From Cryptomeria japonica (taxonomy: Eukaryota; Streptophyta; Pinopsida; Cupressales; Cupressaceae): a stretch of DNA of 64,000 bases. Positions within the stretch are counted from its first letter, which is position 1. Each line of letters opens with the position of its first letter. The notes beneath the pieces were generated by a model. The model saw nothing but the letters and a program-made list of their open reading frames with translations. It made no database searches and was not told where the DNA came from. The stretch lies in NCBI RefSeq assembly GCF_030272615.1, contig NC_081415.1, forward strand, positions 260,648,425 through 260,712,424, given 5' to 3'. Both the position numbers and the translations under genes were made by a program. Below, one piece after another: positions 1 to 9,817 of this stretch.

Positions 1-189
1 AAATTTAGCCATAAGACATGTACTTATATTTGCATTCAGGTGAAATAAGTTACCTTTGGTCTGCATGCCGGTGGCCACCAATTCACCATTCTTTCCTTTG
101 ATTCTGCACACTCCATTCTTGAATTCCAGAGTGAGACAACTGTCATTCAACTGGGCAACACTCAGAAGGTTGTGTCTAAGACCATCAAC

Positions 190-1400
190 CTAATACACAT
201 TTTCAACACTACTCTTTCCATTCAGAGAGATGGACCCTCTGCCTTTGACCATGCATGGTGCATCATTACCAAAGTGAACCACACCACCATCATACTCTTC
301 CAAGGATAAAAACTTGCTCCGGTCACCAATCATATGGTGAGAACAGCCACTGTCAATAATCCACTCATTGGAATTATCAAATTGGGAGACAAGAGCCTTC
401 TTGTCTGACACATCTTCCTTGATAGCAACAAACACAATATCTTAATTTTCTTCATCTTTTGATTCCTCATTTGTGACACCTTCATCAACTACCACAAAAC
501 AGTTTCTCCGATTTCGTCCTTTGAATTTCTTGAACCTTTCCGGTTTGTCCTTGTTGTTGCCATTAGGATAGTTTATAGCAATATGTCCTATCTGATTGCA
601 AGAAAAACATTTCAAAGGAAGCTTACCTCTGTATTTGTCGGTTCCTTTAGGAAGTTTCCTGGCAAGGAGAGCTTCAAATGCCATCAAAATCTCCTCATCA
701 TCCATTTCTTTGCTCTGTCTTGGTTCACCACTGGTGCTAGCTTCTTTTCCTTTTCTTGATGGTACAACAAAAGCTTTAAAAGTTGATTCAGTCTTTTGAA
801 CACTGCCATCAAAGCTATTTAGCTCATAGGCTATCAACTTTGCAATGATGGAGTCTAGGGATACCTTAGTCTTGTCTATTGATCTCAGCTCCTAAATAGC
901 AGCAACCCTTATTGCATAGATCGGTAATAAGGATCTCAGGACTTTGCTTACCACAGTGGAATCTTCCATTTTACCACCTGCACTCTTGATATCTCCAACA
1001 ACGGTTTTGATTCTTATTCCATACTGTTGAATGGTCTCACCTTCAACCATCTGCATGTCTTCAAACTTCCCTCTGAGGCTTTCTTCCTTAGCTTGTTTTA
1101 CATGCTCATCATCGCCATAGATATTTTCAAGAGTATCCCATACCTCTTTGGGATTTACCTTATCTTGGACATCAATAAACTCAATGTCAGATAAACTACT
1201 AATTAGGGCTTCCATGACTTGCCCATTCTCCTACATTTCTCTCTTTTGGTCATCAGCGAGAGTACCAGTAGGGGCAACATAGGCATTCTCAACATAGCTC
1301 CAGTGTTGAGCCTCCATGCTTTTGATGTATATCTTCATTCTATCTTTCCATATACTGAAATTTTCTCTGTTAAACTTTGGACCTTCCCTCTTCATCATTA
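190..1400 (-). pseudogene. Copia-A gag-protease (decayed)
   Basis: Read on the minus strand, 1216-1400 gives the start of a Copia gag (a WKDRMKIY-type block), then a stop. 892-1215 continues gag with the UBN2-like block containing KEVWDTLENIYGDDEHVK. 442-837 carries the zinc knuckle CFSCNQIGHIAINY, in which the last cysteine of the CX2CX4HX4C motif is replaced by tyrosine. 190-435 carries the protease core WIIDSGCSHHMIGD with the catalytic DSG. In the living family, gag packages the RNA and the aspartic protease cuts the polyprotein. In-frame stops between these blocks and the damaged knuckle mark a pseudogene. Copia-B in this window has the same block order. Confidence 0.85.
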
Positions 1401-1452
1401 GACTGAGATATTTACCTCAAGCAGTTAAGCTTATAACACAGAGGACCTGGAG

Positions 1453-1466
1453 GATGCTCTGATACC
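1453..1466 (-). other. Copia-A primer binding site
   Basis: On the minus strand this reads GGTATCAGAGCATCC, the usual plant Copia primer site (commonly assigned to initiator tRNA-Met). It lies three bases inside the LTR end at 1470. Confidence 0.75.
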
Positions 1467-1469
1467 TAT

Positions 1470-2903
1470 TGATAACTCAATGATGAACGAATAGTACCAA
1501 ACCGGTACTGAGAGGGGGGGGGTGAATCAGTACAGACAAAAACACACTCTTAAACCGGTTTGTTAGCAGACATTGTGCATTGACAGACAAACAGTAACAC
1601 CGGTCCTTAAACAGAGTACAACCGGCAAAACCCAGAATAACTGAGACAATCATAAACCGGTTGACACTTATCTTCTCATACAATCTAACACTTCATTTCC
1701 ATTTCACCCTAATGCATGAATAGGTAATCTACCATCAAAGATATACATATAAGCAACTAGATCAACATGATTCACTGCTTGACAGAAAACAACATAGCAT
1801 CACATGAAGAAGACATCACACATGACACACATATTTTTCATGTGGAAACCCAATTGGGAAAAACCACGGTGGGGATGAATACCCACAAGCTTGTTTTTGA
1901 ACTCTTTAGAAGTTCGCTCTATTAGTAGCCTTGTCCGGTTAAAGACTGATACAATAGGTTCTGTTAGGAACCGATCCTGTTAGGGATCACCCGGTTAAGG
2001 GATAGCCAGAATACCCTATGAAAGGTTACCTTGTTAGAGGATTTCAAGAACTCAATGGTTCTGAGTCACCTTGTTAAAGGATTTATAGCAAGCCGGTTAA
2101 AGCTACCCTATTAAGGGATTTTCCAACTGTTGAGGTGGTTAGAGATCAACAGGTATTACAATGATCTGGTAACGGCACTCAATGCCAATGCAGATCCACT
2201 TAAGCTCATCTTCACCTTCTGCACTTACACTCTGCAGGTATCACTTCTCTCCTCTAGTCTGGCAAGAATCACATATCTCTTCTCTTGGATACACACACAC
2301 AACTTTTACCAACAACCTCAGAAAGAAACACAACATCGACCTTATAGGAAACAGATAGGTTGGTAGCATAAACCCTAAACCCTAAACCTATTAGGTTAAG
2401 GAATTAAAATGGTTCGATCCTGACCATTGAGCATACTGCATTAAATGCAATAGTCTTGATCCAATCTCAAGATGTTCTCCATTGTTCGTTTTCCACTGAT
2501 TTCTTGGCAGCTGATAACCCATCACATGTTATCATCATTTACATATTTCGCATATTCTCGAGGTAGATAGGAACAATCTCCTTCATGCAAGATCCTTCAC
2601 GCGCACAAGGCTTACATGGCAACACAATATGTTATTCGTTACCATGCTAACTCATCACACAAAGTCACCGGTTGAGCCACACAGGCTTGAAGCACTTCAG
2701 TCGGAAACCCTGAAGTTGAGACTACCAACCGGTAGTCATACAACGCTTCCATGTGCCGGTTCACCTTGAACAAACACACCGCTTCACTTTGGCACAAATG
2801 TTAGTTCACAGTGTTATACTGGTTCTCTTCTCTTCATCATATTGACATCAATGACAACACATAATGTCATTATGTCCTTATACCGGTTCACATAATGCCA
2901 ACA
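1470..2903 (-). repeat. Copia-A 5' LTR
   Basis: On the minus strand it begins TGTTGGCATTATG (2903 downwards) and ends GAGTTATCA (1470), next to the primer site. It contains the CTGATTCACCCCCCC block (about 1505-1525) also seen in the Copia-B LTR. No intact ORF is visible. The partner LTR is outside the window, so the ends rest on the TG...CA rule and the primer site. Confidence 0.7.
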
Positions 2904-4228
2904 AATTACATATCTATAACTGATAATTTGAATTATATGGTGCATGGATTGATATAACAAGTACTTTGTGAAGGGGCAAACTATTGGACACTAAAAGGTG
3001 AATTTTCATTTAGAATACTACTAGGCCATGCCACATCAATAATTTCACCTAGTATGTGGCCCATAAATGATTGTCAACCTAAACTCTAAATATTAAAACC
3101 CAAACACAAAAATCAAAACCTTAAATACAAATCCCTAACACATAAATCCCTGACCCTAAACAGTATACCATAAAAACTAAATAGTAGACATCAAACCCTA
3201 ATTTTCCATTTAAGTTGATGGTTATTATTACAAAATCCATTTTATATGGGTTTTACCAAAACTCAAACCCATATCATAGTAAAAATTTGTATTGGTCCAA
3301 CATGAACCGATGTGCCCCTCTCTAATATTAGCTCCTCCCAAGATAGTTCTATGCAACTTCTAATTTGATATTTTGAGTTCTCCATGACCAAGGGGATTAA
3401 GTGTAAATTCAATCACTTCATGTGCGTACAATGATACACCTTACACACTTATCACAAATGACTATTATTATCTACTTAATAATAATAGTCATATTCCAAC
3501 TTGTATCCCCCTTTTCAATGGGTTCTTAAAATCATAATAAGAATAATGAATAATCAAGTGATCTTCATTAGAACTCATCCACCACATAGCAATGCCCTTA
3601 TGTTGAGAGAGAGGACAATTCATATCCAGACAACTAATGGAGAAACGACATATGCTTCTAAAATACTAACCCTAATAATTAAGAGTTTGAGTTCAAGTCC
3701 TTTCCTATACCATGAAAATAACATCCTCATGAAGAGGCCTAGAGATGTCAATATCCACCAAAATGCAAGCAAAATTAGAGTTTCCCATGTAGGAAGTTTT
3801 ATCATCAACCTTTAATAAGCGATCAATAGAGTGGTCTATAACATCATAATATAGGAAACCTCTCAAAAATAGAGGGGGAGATTAAAATTCTAACCCACAT
3901 TAGATACACATTTAGAGGCTCATTAAGATGGTTAAAGGAAGCTAATGAAGAATTTAGGGAGAGAGAGCTCTCCCCAAGACCATAACTTACTATGCGAATC
4001 TCCATCGTTTGAAGAAGTAAAAAAGAAATGAAAAAATATTCAGCACTAGGGAAGAGCTCAATCTTACTCGTCATGAGAGTCCTTAAAGAATCTAATACCC
4101 AATTATGAAGGTCTAATAGAGAAGGCCAAAGGTTGTAGATTTTTCATACTAGACCCTATGTTGATAGAAATTCTAATTTTCTACCACATCCTAGCCACAA
4201 AGCACAATTGGCGATGAATTTTCATAAG
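2904..4228. other. Gene-free AT-rich stretch
   Basis: AT-rich sequence with runs of CCCTAA/CCTAAA-like wording near 3060-3190, too irregular for a telomeric array. The short ORFs here (3501-3815 and its antisense) show no recognisable domain and have non-coding-like composition. Confidence 0.6.
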
Positions 4229-4280
4229 GGGATAAGTGGACAAAGATGGCGGTCAAAAAGGAGGGTATAAGTGGACAACT
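4229..4280 (+). repeat. Left terminal inverted repeat (candidate)
   Basis: Contains ATAAGTGGACA twice, flanking AAGATGGCGGTCAAAAAGG, and is followed by T24. It pairs with the inverted sequence at 9563-9612. Confidence 0.45.
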
Positions 4281-4282
4281 TC

Positions 4283-4306
4283 TTTTTTTTTTTTTTTTTT
4301 TTTTTT
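4283..4306 (+). repeat. Poly-T tract, 24 bp
   Basis: An uninterrupted T run directly inside the left inverted repeat. The right copy also abuts an A/T run (9552-9562), which supports the pairing. Confidence 0.9.
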
Positions 4307-5092
4307 CTGAAATCAGGTGAACCTGAACTTGGAGGCAAAATTTGAAAGTCATCCACTCAATATATGCAGATAATCAAAGAACAAATATTGTATTAATTTG
4401 AATCTAGTTTCCAAACTACTAAACTTTTTCAAAATTGGATAAGATTAAGTGGGTCAAATCCTTTGTGCACAAAAAAAAAACCCTGATTTTTTCTGAAAAA
4501 CATAACATAGTGTCTGATATGTGCATCAAAAAAGTCATAGTTATATTTAGTATTTTGACAAATCCTTTGACAGAAAGATAGTTAAGAGTGAGCACTAGAA
4601 GATGCATATTTGTTTGTAATTTTTTATTGAGTATTGTTTTTTTTTATGATTTTTACAATCAAGCACATCCTGAAAAATTAGCTACCTGTTCGTGCACGAA
4701 GCATAAGTTGCACTAAACAAATCAAAAATACATTTTTTTTTTAAATTGTAAATAATCAAGTTCACTACAATAATATATAATTTTTTTAAAATTTGGATAA
4801 GTATATCAAAAGTTATTAATTAAATGGTGCACCTATGTGTGTGAGAACTATGGAGACACTGGTAAAAGAAATTCAATAATAATATGTTATTGTTGTTCAA
4901 ATTTTAAAAACATTGTATGGTTAGAAATCTTAGAAGATGGGTGAAAATATGGTGGCAATTTTAGAAATACCCACTTGATGATGATAAAGTCGAGAAACCA
5001 AGTTGATAAAATAAAACACATAAAAAAGGAGGGAAATCAAACTTCCAAACCATAGCTTTGTCATCCAGGCCTATTTCCAAGCCTAAACAGTC

Positions 5093-5230
5093 AAAAGGCG
5101 CGTACGGGGCAACTATGGTATAGAAAGTGCGTACGGGGTAATTATGGTGTAAAAAGCGTGTATGCTCTATCTTAACTATAAACAGTGCGTACACACTATT
5201 TTTACTATAAAAAGCGCATACACGCTACAT
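5093..5230 (+). repeat. Left subterminal repeats, GCGTACG type
   Basis: Five spaced copies of a GCG(T/C)(A/G)(T/C)(A/G)CG-like core alternate with an AACTATGGTATA/TTTTTACTATAA spacer of about 30 bp. The pattern resembles transposase-binding subterminal repeats. Related GTACGCG and GCGTACG cores occur near the right end (9465-9545). Confidence 0.5.
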
Positions 5231-5239
5231 TTGTTTAAA

Positions 5240-5381
5240 TTTTGGGATTGTGTATAATATGATATTGTATATATAATATGTGTATATACATATAATATAT
5301 AATTTATATATATAATATATATTATATATATGTTTGTATATAATATATAATATATTAAGCATATATACATACATATAAGTG

Positions 5382-5424
<43 letters not shown>
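5240..5424 (+). repeat. TATA-rich then (TC)n microsatellite
   Basis: 5240-5375 is almost pure AT with ATATAT runs. 5385-5424 is a (TC)20 tract, followed by CCCTCC pyrimidine-rich DNA to about 5490. Confidence 0.9.
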
Positions 5425-5426
<2 letters not shown>

Positions 5427-5753
5427 CTTGTCCCTTCCTCCATACCCCATCCCTCTCTCTCTTCTTCTCTCCCTCCCTCCCTCCATACCCCACTACAACT
5501 ATGTCTGCACTTATATAGAAGTAAGTGAATTTATTTATTGTTTGCAACTTTCTCTTTGATTGTTATCATGTACTCTTAGGGTTAAGTCAAGCTCTTACAA
5601 TTGCTTGTTAGTGAAGCCTTGTTGTTTGTTTGTCTGGAGTTTCTCTTATGCTGACAATGGTCTAACTTAGCTATATCAAAACTAAACTACCGATGTTCTA
5701 TTGTATGATGTTCTATCCATAACTTTAAATAATATATTATTTATTAGCCCACC

Positions 5754-7050
5754 ATATGACCCCTTAGCTGTCATTAGAGGTCATATTGTTTCCTAAGAGG
5801 TTGTATGGTGTCCTATGACCCCTTAGGACACCATATGACCCCTTAAGACACCATACGACCCATAACGACACCATATGGTGTCCTAAGGGGTCATAGGATG
5901 TCATATGACCCCTCAAGACACCATATGACCCATAACAACACCATATGGTGTCTTGAAGGGTCATATGGTGTTCTATGACCCCTTATGACACTATTTGGTG
6001 TCGTTATAGGTCCTATGGTGTGCTAAGGGATCATATAGTTTCCTATGACCCCTTAGGACACCCTATGACCCCTTAGATGTTGTTAGGGGTCATATTGTGT
6101 TCTAAGGGTCATATGGTGTCCTATGACCCCTTAGGACATCATATGGTGTTGTTATGTGTCTTATGGTGTCCTGTGACCCCTAGGACACCTTATGACCCCT
6201 TAGGACACAATATGGTGTCGTTAGGGGTCATATGGTGTCCTAAGGGGTCATATGGTCTCCTACGACCCCTTAGGACACCATTTGACCCCTTAGGACTCCA
6301 TATGGTGTCATTATCAGTCATATGGTATCCTAAGAGAACATATCATGTCCTATGGTGTCCTATGACCCCTTCCATATGACCTCTTATGTGTCATTATGGG
6401 TCATATGGTGTCCTAAGGAATCATATGGTGTCCTATGACCCCTTAGGACACATGCATGGATCCCTAGGATACCATATGACTCCTAAGAATACCGTGTGAC
6501 CCTAGAGAGGGAGAGAGGGGGAGGAGAGAGATGGAATGGGAGAGAGATACACCTAAGAGAGGAGGAGAGAGATAGATAGATAGAGACTGAGAGGGAGAGG
6601 CAAGAGATAAATGAGAGAAAGAGAGATGGAGAGAGAGACAAAGGGCGGGGAGATAGAGATAGAGAAGGGGAAAAGGAGGGGGAGAGAGAGATGGGGAGAG
6701 AGAGGGAAATAGAGGGAGAGATAGAGATAGAGAGTGACAAAGAGAAGGGGACTCAAAGAGAGAGAGAGAGAGAGAGAGGGAAATAGGACACCATACGACC
6801 CATAACGAAACCATATGGAGTCCTAAGGGGTCGTAGGAGGCCATATGAACCCTTAGGAAACCATAAGGTGTCGTTATGGGTCGTATGGTGTCCTAAGGGG
6901 TCATATGGTCTCCTACGACCCCTTAGGACACCATTTGACCCCTTAGGACTCCATATAGTGTCGTTATGGGTCGTATGGTGTCCTAAGAGGTCATATAGTG
7001 TTCTATGACCCCTTAGGACACCATTTGGTGTCATTATGGGTCATATAATA
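5754..7050. repeat. Two-orientation 20-bp satellite (interrupted)
   Basis: The module GGTGTCCTAAGGGGTCATAT and its reverse complement recur dozens of times at 5754-6480 and 6783-7050. They are joined head to head or tail to tail through ACCATATGGT and GGTCATATGACC palindromes. Common variants replace CCTAAGG by GTTATGG. A purine-rich block (6488-6782) splits the array. The ORFs that cross it only translate the repeat. Confidence 0.85.
6488..6782 (+). repeat. Purine (GA-rich) tract
   Basis: Nearly all purine on the plus strand. It holds the marker GATACACCTAAGAGAGGAGG (about 6546), followed by a GATA tetranucleotide run. The same marker occurs inverted at about 7395 and 7532. Confidence 0.9.
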
Positions 7051-7155
7051 ATGAGAAAGGGAGACAGGGAGAGAATGAGAGAGAGATACACTTGAGAGAA
7101 GGGGGGAGTGAGATAAAGAGATATAGGATGAGAGGGAGAGACTTTAGAGATAAAG

Positions 7156-7207
<52 letters not shown>
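7045..7207 (+). repeat. Purine tract ending in (GA)n
   Basis: GA-rich DNA with the variant marker GATACACTTGAGAGAAGG (about 7086), ending in a pure (GA) run at 7160-7207. Confidence 0.9.
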
Positions 7208-7208
<1 letters not shown>

Positions 7209-7227
7209 AAGTGAAAAATAGAGACTT

Positions 7228-7617
7228 TATTCTCTCCCCTTCTCTCTTCCTCCATACCCCTTCTTCTCTCCCTCCCTCCCTTCCCCCTCCTTATCTCCCT
7301 CCCTCTCTCTCTCTCTCTTTCCATCTCTCTCTCTCATTTATCTCTTGTCTCTCCCTCTCAATCTCTATCTATATATCTCACACTCCTCCTCTCTTAGGTG
7401 TATCTCTCTCCCATTCCATTCCTCTCTGCCCCCCCCCCTCTCTCTCTCTCTATCTCTCCCTCTCTCCCTTCCTCCATACCCCTTCTTCTCTCAGTCTCTA
7501 TCTATCTATCTATCTCACTCTCCTCCTCTCTTAGGTGTATCTCTCTCCCATTCCATACCTCTCCTCCATACCCCTTCTTCTCTCCGTCCCTCCCCCCCTC
7601 TCTCCCCCCTTCTCTAA
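7228..7617 (+). repeat. Pyrimidine (TC-rich) tract, inverted relative to the purine tracts
   Basis: TC-rich, with two copies of CTCTTAGGTGTATCTCTCTC (about 7392 and 7531), each preceded by a CTATCTATCTATC run. It is the inverted counterpart of 6488-6782, so the tracts can form a large foldback around 6783-7207. Confidence 0.85.
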
Positions 7618-7633
7618 AAATGTGTTCAATTAC

Positions 7634-9347
7634 CTTCTTCCCACATTTTGGCATCTTCAAGGAATTCTTTTTCTTAGGATGAGACCTAAACGTGGAGGGG
7701 GTACCCTAAAAAACAAAATTAACATGAGATATTAGTACAGATAATATATTAAACATAATTTAAAAAATCTAAAATGAAATGACTTGTATATTCCATCAAA
7801 ACAATACATAAAAAGGGTTGTACAAAATATGATACCGTATAGCCTTGTAGGCCAAAATTGATCGTTGAGAGTGTGATGTCATCAATTTGGGATATTTGAT
7901 CCCTTATCAACACCTACAAACCAAAAATTAGACCAAGCATTAAAGATAGTTAGTATATCTTGTAATATTTTTGAATTCAAAGTGTACTATTCTATTTTAA
8001 CATGTTACAAAATTTATACCCCAGGCATCAAAGTCGCAACTATAGTAACTACGGGATGAGTATGGGATACCATTGCTGCATCCTGAAATGCATATTATTT
8101 CTCTCAATTTAAATCGATGTATAAATAAAAATTCATTTATGTAATTACAAATTTAAAGTGACTGATAAATAAAATGTTGTGAATTCAAATCAACACACCT
8201 GTGTCTGTCGCTGATGGGCAAACACCATGTCCATCAACTCATCTGTTAGCACCAAATCCTCAGATGTGTGGGACTGACATCTACTCCTGCAAATCGTACA
8301 TGAATGAGATGTGGATCCATCTGCACTGGCCACATCACCTATCCCTGAGCATATCCCCGAGCAACTGACACACATATGCTGAATGGGCTCTCTATCACCA
8401 CCTAGAGAAACTAATGGCTCATCATCGAGTACAATAGGGTGTGCTAACAATGTCCCATGCTAGATGATGGCACCAGTCAATGATGTGGCCACCTGAAGAG
8501 TTTGTAGCTCCATCGGGTCTTTCAGTTTTACTGGGACAACTTGATGCACCTTGGGTTTGGGTGCTAGGGGGCGACGACTCTCCGGGGCTACTTGCCTATG
8601 GGCTCCAGGTCTATCTTGGGCAGAGCCGCCACCTCTACCATGGAACTCACTCATGTCAAAATAGTTTGGCCACACATTGAGCACAAACTCACATTATACT
8701 TTTCTTAAAAAATACAATGGTACCTCATAATTATTACAAGGTGGATCATCAAAGACCATCCACCACCTCTGCCAAAAAGAATTCTTCATCTGCACATTGG
8801 TACACCAATGTATGGGAAACCTCTTTGCATTAAGAGGTAACAACTGACCAATTTTAGAATCAACAAAAAGGGCACATATTTGTTGTTTACTAATATTTTT
8901 GTTTTTCACTCCCTCGTATGATAACCCATCAACATAGTATTGACGACACCTATCCCTAAAGTTTCCCCATTTTGTAATTTGTGTGGAAACAACTATGGCA
9001 CCACTAGCTAATGTTTCTAGGCTAGTGGTGAGGGATTTATGATGCTCAAGTTCAGATGTTTTCAATTTATCAATCAGTCTATTTATTTTAGACGTGTTTT
9101 TCCCTAACTAATTAATCAATTTCTCATGTGTTCCAGGTGTGTGGTCAAAAGGAGGAATTGGGGGTGTTTCTTGTGGGTTTTCAGGAGGTGCATTTTGTTG
9201 TTCTTGTTGTGGATTATCAGAATCTGGTTTTTGAAACAAAAAATAAAAATACCCAATCAAAATTAATGAAATTAAATTCAAAACGTAAAACAAATTGAAC
9301 AAACAGGAAAGAAAGACAAAAATTAAGAAAAACCAACCTTGATCCAT
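7634..9347 (-). CDS. Unrecognised multi-exon gene inside the candidate DNA transposon (probably decayed)
   Basis: I do not recognise the product. Minus strand: ATG at 9347 with a 10-nt first exon (9338-9347), a GT-AG intron 9224-9337, then a long frame from 9223. That frame is proline/glutamine-rich first, then mixed, with WGNFRDRCRQYYVDGLSYEG and a WQRWWMVFDDPP block. A consistent donor is at 8724 (GAG|GTACC). The same frame is open at 8463-8684 and 8199-8459, ending at donor CAG|GTGTG (8198). Three further open GT-AG exons follow, all phase 0 with lengths divisible by three: 8020-8082, 7836-7913 and 7634-7705 (the last Lys-rich, PKKKNSLKMPKCGKK). In-frame stops at 9108, 8694 and 8460 are either decay or wrongly placed splice sites. 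The 3' end would run into the pyrimidine tract. Position between subterminal repeats suggests a transposon protein; this is inference. Confidence 0.45.
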
Positions 9348-9464
9348 AGTGTCTGGAGGAGAAATGAGGCACCCCGTTCGCGGTTTCGTGGAGGAAATGG
9401 GGAAAAAAACGTGTTTGTCACGAGAAAATAAGACCTAGTTTTTTTTAAGAAACTTTTTTGACAG

Positions 9465-9545
9465 GTACCACATACGCGGTTCTTTAGGGCTTATGAGCAC
9501 GTACGCGCTCACTTTCCTAAATGCAGAGCGTACGTGCTGCTTGTT
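9465..9545 (+). repeat. Right subterminal repeats, GTACGCG type
   Basis: Contains ACATACGCGG, GCACGTACGCGCTC and GAGCGTACGTGC, matching the GCGTACG cores at 5093-5230. Confidence 0.45.
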
Positions 9546-9562
9546 TTTTCATGTTTTTTTTT

Positions 9563-9612
9563 TGGTGGTGTCCACTTTTCTGACCACCATCTTTGTGCAC
9601 ATAGCCAAGGGA
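9563..9612 (-). repeat. Right terminal inverted repeat (candidate)
   Basis: On the minus strand it reads GTGCACAAAGATGGTGGTCA followed by GAAAAGTGGACACC, matching the left end at 4229-4280 with a gap of about 10 bp. Confidence 0.45.
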
Positions 9613-9624
9613 TATGCTAAATTT

Positions 9625-9634
<10 letters not shown>

Positions 9635-9674
<40 letters not shown>
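9635..9674 (+). repeat. (TG)20 microsatellite
   Basis: Pure TG repeat after a TATATA run. Confidence 0.95.
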
Positions 9675-9679
<5 letters not shown>

Positions 9680-9740
9680 TATTTTTTTGATATTTATCTA
9701 AATTAAAAAATTATATCGCCTTGATATGAAACCTTCTCTC

Positions 9741-9755
9741 TCACACACTCACTCA

Positions 9756-9812
<57 letters not shown>
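9741..9812 (+). repeat. (AC)n microsatellite, inverted to the (TG)n
   Basis: CACTCACT then pure AC to 9811, followed by ATGTAATATATATG. With the upstream TG run it forms a long imperfect inverted repeat with a spacer of about 65 bp. Confidence 0.95.

Positions 9813-9817
<5 letters not shown>

Larger units (their letters stand above)
1..1466 (-). mobile_element. Copia-A: 5' internal part of a Ty1/Copia retrotransposon, cut by window start
   Basis: Minus-strand Copia internal region. It runs from the primer binding site next to the LTR (about 1453-1466) through gag and the zinc knuckle into the protease and beyond the left window edge. Gag-then-protease order followed by pol is the Ty1/Copia arrangement. 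Stops break the frame, so this copy is not autonomous. The 3' part and second LTR lie outside the window. Confidence 0.9.
4229..9612 (-). mobile_element. Candidate class II DNA transposon with unknown gene, satellites and subterminal repeats
   Basis: The left sequence 4229-4280 and the reverse complement of 9563-9612 share ACAAAGATGG(C/T)GGTCA(A/G)AAA and GTGGACA(A/C)C, the left copy carrying an extra 10 bp or so. Inside each end lie repeated GCGTACG motifs (5093-5230 and 9465-9545), like the subterminal repeats of CACTA or Mutator elements. Between them sit an unrecognised minus-strand multi-exon gene and tandem/low-complexity DNA. I found no transposase motif and no target-site duplication, so the superfamily and exact ends are unknown. 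It could instead be two unrelated inverted copies of a small repeat. Confidence 0.4.

Noticed and set aside
2355-2400. CCCTAAACCCTAAACCTA, telomere-like repeats
   Set aside because: Only two to three units inside a Copia LTR; not a telomeric array.
5095-5230. Spaced repeats considered as a CRISPR-like array
   Set aside because: Irregular units and spacers in a plant nuclear genome; better explained as subterminal repeats.
5176-5547. 123-codon ORF (minus) with Tyr/Ile and Arg/Glu runs
   Set aside because: It only translates the TATA-rich DNA and the (TC)n tract; no coding signature.
6464-7735. Several Ser/Leu/Pro-rich ORFs on both strands
   Set aside because: They translate GA/TC tracts and the 20-bp satellite in different frames.
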